This document shows positions 3,396-5,598 of a stretch of 5,598 bases of DNA, piece by piece. The position numbers and the translations under genes are program-made. Source of the stretch: Caulobacteraceae bacterium (GTDB lineage Bacteria > Pseudomonadota > Alphaproteobacteria > Caulobacterales > Caulobacteraceae); the NCBI GenBank assembly GCA_947452665.1, contig CANGEH010000164.1:1-5598 (forward strand), in the 5' to 3' direction. The notes below the pieces were generated by a model. The model was not told the origin of the DNA and ran no database searches. It was given only the letters and a program-made list of their open reading frames with translations. The number at the start of each line of letters is the position of its first letter. Within the stretch, counting starts at the first letter, position 1.

Positions 3396-5598
3396 TTAGC
3401 CGCGCCGCCACCAGCCCTTCTTGGGCTTGGCCGCGGGCGTTTCAACAAGGCTCGCTTCGATCGCAGGCGCGGGAGCGGGTTCAGGGACAGGCATGGGCTC
3501 TGGCGCGAGCGCAGGCTCTGGCACAGGCGCGGCCTGGACCGGTTCGGCCACCGCTCCTATGGTTGGGGCTTCAATAACGCCTTCGACCACGGATTCGGCC
3601 TCTGGTTTGGCCTTGGCGCGGCTACGACGGGCCTTGGCAGGTTTGGCCTTTGGCTCATCGGCCGACGGAAGCTCAACCCAGATATCTAGGGCTGCCTCTT
3701 GGGTCGGCTCTGACGCGCTCGCCTCTATTGCGCGCTCTGCAGTCACTTCAGGGACGGCTGCGGCTGCGGCTGCAGCGCTGGCCTTGGTTGGCCGACGCTT
3801 GCGCCCCGGCTTCGCGGCGGGCGCATCGAGTTCCGCCAGCACCGCTTCAGTGGTCCCAATCGAGGCCATGATCGCTGGTGCAGCCGCAATCGCGGCCACA
3901 GGGGCTTCGATGATTGCTGCGGCCTCGACCGGCCGGGGGCGGGGCTGAAGTGGGTCAAACCAGATATAGGGGTCGCCATCGGGAGCCCGGGGGCGGGTCC
4001 AGCCATAGGGCTCGTCGGAGCGCACGTCTTCACGCATCCGGCGGCCACCCCTGCGACCACGGCGGCGGCGGCGGCGTTGGGCCTCGGTCAGATCACCGCC
4101 TTCGCCGCCTTCATTGACTTCACGCGATTCTGCCTCATCGTCCTGATCGGCCTCGTCATCGGAGTCCGTGCTGGCCGAACGATCGCTGGGTTCATCACCC
4201 CGGCGACCACGGCGGCGGCGACGCTTACGCCGACGGCCGGCCTCACTATCATCCGCAGCCTCCTCGGTGCGGGGCGCGCCAGTGCGAGCCTGAGCCGGAC
4301 GCGCCTTAGCGGGCTCGCCATCTTCTTCGTCATCGCCCTCGGCGATCAGCTCGTCATCCTCGTCCTCGACATCCTCATCGTCCATGACCAGGTCATCTTG
4401 GCTGTCATCAAACGGGATGCGGGCCACAGCGGCCAGAACTTCCGGCGAAGGTTCAAACTCGCGGGACTCGATCCGGTCAATTGCATGTTCGGCATGGGCT
4501 AGGCTGGTGTCGATCTGGATCGTAACCACCAGCCCCTTGGTCAGGCGCACGCGCTCCAGATAGGGGCGCTTTTCATTGAGGATATAGAGGCACACCGCCT
4601 GGGGAACGCGCAGGACAATGGTCCCGGCCCCGCCGCTGACGGCCTCCATCTCTATGCCGCGCAGGGCGGACAAGGCGCTGGATTCCACCGACAAGACCCG
4701 GCCAACGCCTGCGCAGTGCTCACAAATATGGGTCGTGCCTTCCAGCACGCCGGAGCGGCGGCGCTGGCGCGAGATTTCCATCAGGCCAAAGGACGAGATC
4801 TTGCCCATCTGGATGCGGGCGCGGTCGTCTTTCAGACAGTCCTTCAAGACCTTTTCGACCGCCCGATTATTTTTCGACTCCTCCATATCGATGAAGTCGA
4901 TCACCACCAGGCCAGCCAGATCGCGCAGACGCAGTTGCCGCGCCGCCTCTTCGGCCGCTTCCAGATTGGTCTTAAGCGCCGTGGCCTCAATATTACGCTC
5001 GCGCGTCGCCTTGCCGGAATTGACATCGACGGCAACCAAGGCCTCGGTCTGGTTGATCACCAGATAGCCGCCCGAACGCAGGGGCACGACCGGCGTATAG
5101 ATCTGGGCCAACTGGTCCTCGACCCTGTGCTTGACGAACAAGGGCGTAGGTTCGCGATAGGCTTGTATCTTTTTGGCTTGCGAAGGCATCAGCATCCGCA
5201 TGAATTCCTTGGCCTCGCGATAGCCGTCCTCGCCCTCGACCCAGATGCCTTCCAATTCCTTGTCATACATGTCGCGGATAGCCCGCTTTACCAGGTCCTC
5301 TTCCTCATAGATCAAGGCGGGAGCAATGGAGTGCAGGGTGACGTCGCGGATGTTTTCCCAAAGACGCAGAAGATATTCATAGTCGCGCTTAATCTCGGCC
5401 TTGGTGCGCTTGGCACCTGCCGTGCGGACAATCAGGCCCATGCCTTGCGGCACATCCAGGCTCTGGACTACGGATTTCAGACGCTTGCGGTCGGTGACGG
5501 TGGTGATCTTGCGGCTAATGCCGCCGCCGCGGGCCGTATTGGGCATCAGGACGCCATAGCGACCGGCCAAGGACAAATAGGTTGTCAGGGCCGCGCCC
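3396..5598 (-). CDS. rne: Ribonuclease E, lacking the N-terminal S1 region (5' end off window)
   Basis: RNase E is the essential single-strand endonuclease that starts mRNA decay, processes rRNA/tRNA precursors and scaffolds the degradosome. The frame stays open to the right edge and reads GAALTTYLSLAGRY there, so the gene begins beyond 5598. A TTG at 5576 is an internal leucine, not the start. About 733 codons are visible. E. coli key residues are present with constant spacing: 5' sensor Arg141 (5511-5513) and Arg169-Thr170 in LIVRTAG (5421-5426); magnesium ligands Asp303 in AVDVNSGKA (5025-5027) and Asp346 in VIDFIDM (4896-4898); Zn-link Cys404 and Cys407 in CEHC (4713-4724). About 118 N-terminal residues by E. 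coli numbering are missing, covering most of the S1 domain. From about 4410 down to the stop the protein is disordered: acidic run (4314-4409), Arg block (4200-4235), second acidic stretch, second Arg block (4038-4076), then Ala/Pro-rich sequence ending in GWWRRG. This tail separates it from the shorter RNase G. Confidence 0.98.
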   Translation of the reverse strand, partial: GAALTTYLSLAGRYGVLMPNTARGGGISRKITTVTDRKRLKSVVQSLDVPQGMGLIVRTAGAKRTKAEIKRDYEYLLRLWENIRDVTLHSIAPALIYEEEDLVKRAIRDMYDKELEGIWVEGEDGYREAKEFMRMLMPSQAKKIQAYREPTPLFVKHRVEDQLAQIYTPVVPLRSGGYLVINQTEALVAVDVNSGKATRERNIEATALKTNLEAAEEAARQLRLRDLAGLVVIDFIDMEESKNNRAVEKVLKDCLKDDRARIQMGKISSFGLMEISRQRRRSGVLEGTTHICEHCAGVGRVLSVESSALSALRGIEMEAVSGGAGTIVLRVPQAVCLYILNEKRPYLERVRLTKGLVVTIQIDTSLAHAEHAIDRIESREFEPSPEVLAAVARIPFDDSQDDLVMDDEDVEDEDDELIAEGDDEEDGEPAKARPAQARTGAPRTEEAADDSEAGRRRKRRRRRGRRGDEPSDRSASTDSDDEADQDDEAESREVNEGGEGGDLTEAQRRRRRRGRRGGRRMREDVRSDEPYGWTRPRAPDGDPYIWFDPLQPRPRPVEAAAIIEAPVAAIAAAPAIMASIGTTEAVLAELDAPAAKPGRKRRPTKASAAAAAAAVPEVTAERAIEASASEPTQEAALDIWVELPSADEPKAKPAKARRSRAKAKPEAESVVEGVIEAPTIGAVAEPVQAAPVPEPALAPEPMPVPEPAPAPAIEASLVETPAAKPKKGWWRRG
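3399..3428 (-). other. PNPase-docking motif at the RNase E C-terminus
   Basis: The last ten residues are KPKKGWWRRG. In Caulobacter crescentus the extreme C-terminus of RNase E carries a Gly-Trp-Trp motif with flanking arginines that inserts into polynucleotide phosphorylase. The match predicts that this RNase E recruits PNPase to its degradosome. The motif is seen directly; the binding is transferred from the Caulobacter work. Confidence 0.8.
4038..4409 (-). other. Charge-patterned disordered segment of RNase E
   Basis: Alternating blocks follow the catalytic core. First comes an acidic Asp/Glu run (4314-4409), then an arginine cluster with 10 Arg/Lys in 12 residues (4200-4235), then a second Asp/Glu/Ser stretch (about 4080-4199), then a second arginine cluster (4038-4076). 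Arg blocks of this kind bind RNA. In Caulobacter such alternating charge patches drive RNase E condensates (BR-bodies). The composition is seen directly; the condensate role is inferred. Confidence 0.7.

Noticed and set aside
3421..3948. Plus-strand Ala/Gly/Ser-rich 175-codon frame
   Set aside because: It mirrors the Ala/Pro-rich end of RNase E on the opposite strand in GC-rich DNA; composition is repetitive and no family is recognisable.
4077..4502. Plus-strand 141-codon frame that looks like a membrane protein
   Set aside because: It is antisense to the Asp/Glu- and Arg-rich RNase E tail. Reverse complements of Asp and Glu codons read as Val, Ile and Leu, which explains the hydrophobic look. 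No ribosome site supports it.
5574..5576. TTG at 5576 as the rne start
   Set aside because: The frame continues to the window edge with conserved RNase E sequence (ALTTYLSLAGRY), so this codon is an internal leucine and the gene is cut by the window.
3396..5598. RNase G instead of RNase E
   Set aside because: RNase G lacks the long charged scaffold tail and the terminal PNPase motif seen here.

Overview
The window looks like ordinary chromosomal DNA of an alphaproteobacterium, most likely from the Caulobacterales. Supporting this are the GC-rich codon use, paired G/C-rich hairpin repeats between genes, and an RNase E with a long charge-patterned tail ending in a Gly-Trp-Trp-Arg-Arg motif, the PNPase-binding signature known from Caulobacter. 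The genus cannot be fixed from the sequence alone; Asticcacaulis or Phenylobacterium-like relatives are plausible guesses.

Layout. Bases 1-848 (+ strand) carry the end of a thiamine thiazole operon: the last 22 codons of thiS, then thiG one base later. Bases 849-991 are a convergent intergenic gap filled with G/C-rich hairpins. Everything from 992 to the right edge is on the minus strand. In transcription order it is rne (RNase E, 5' end beyond the right edge, stop at 3396), a 127-bp gap with a strong hairpin, a secreted M48 zinc metalloprotease with a TPR domain (BepA-like, 3268 to 1754), and, three bases after its stop, a DsbA-family thiol-disulfide lipoprotein (1750 to 992).

How the genes work together. 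ThiS carries sulfur as a C-terminal thiocarboxylate, and ThiG uses it to build the thiazole ring of thiamine. RNase E is the endonuclease and scaffold of the RNA degradosome. Its tail shows alternating acidic and arginine-rich blocks and a terminal PNPase-docking motif, consistent with the condensate-forming alphaproteobacterial type. The protease and the thioredoxin-fold lipoprotein form a tightly coupled envelope-quality-control pair; a shared role in outer-membrane protein maturation is inferred, not shown.

I see no mobile element, CRISPR array, tRNA, rRNA or phage feature, and no clearly undescribed system. The points most worth a second look are the protease-oxidoreductase pairing with its DsbC-like active-site residues, the short aromatic motifs inside the RNase E tail, and the hairpin clusters.
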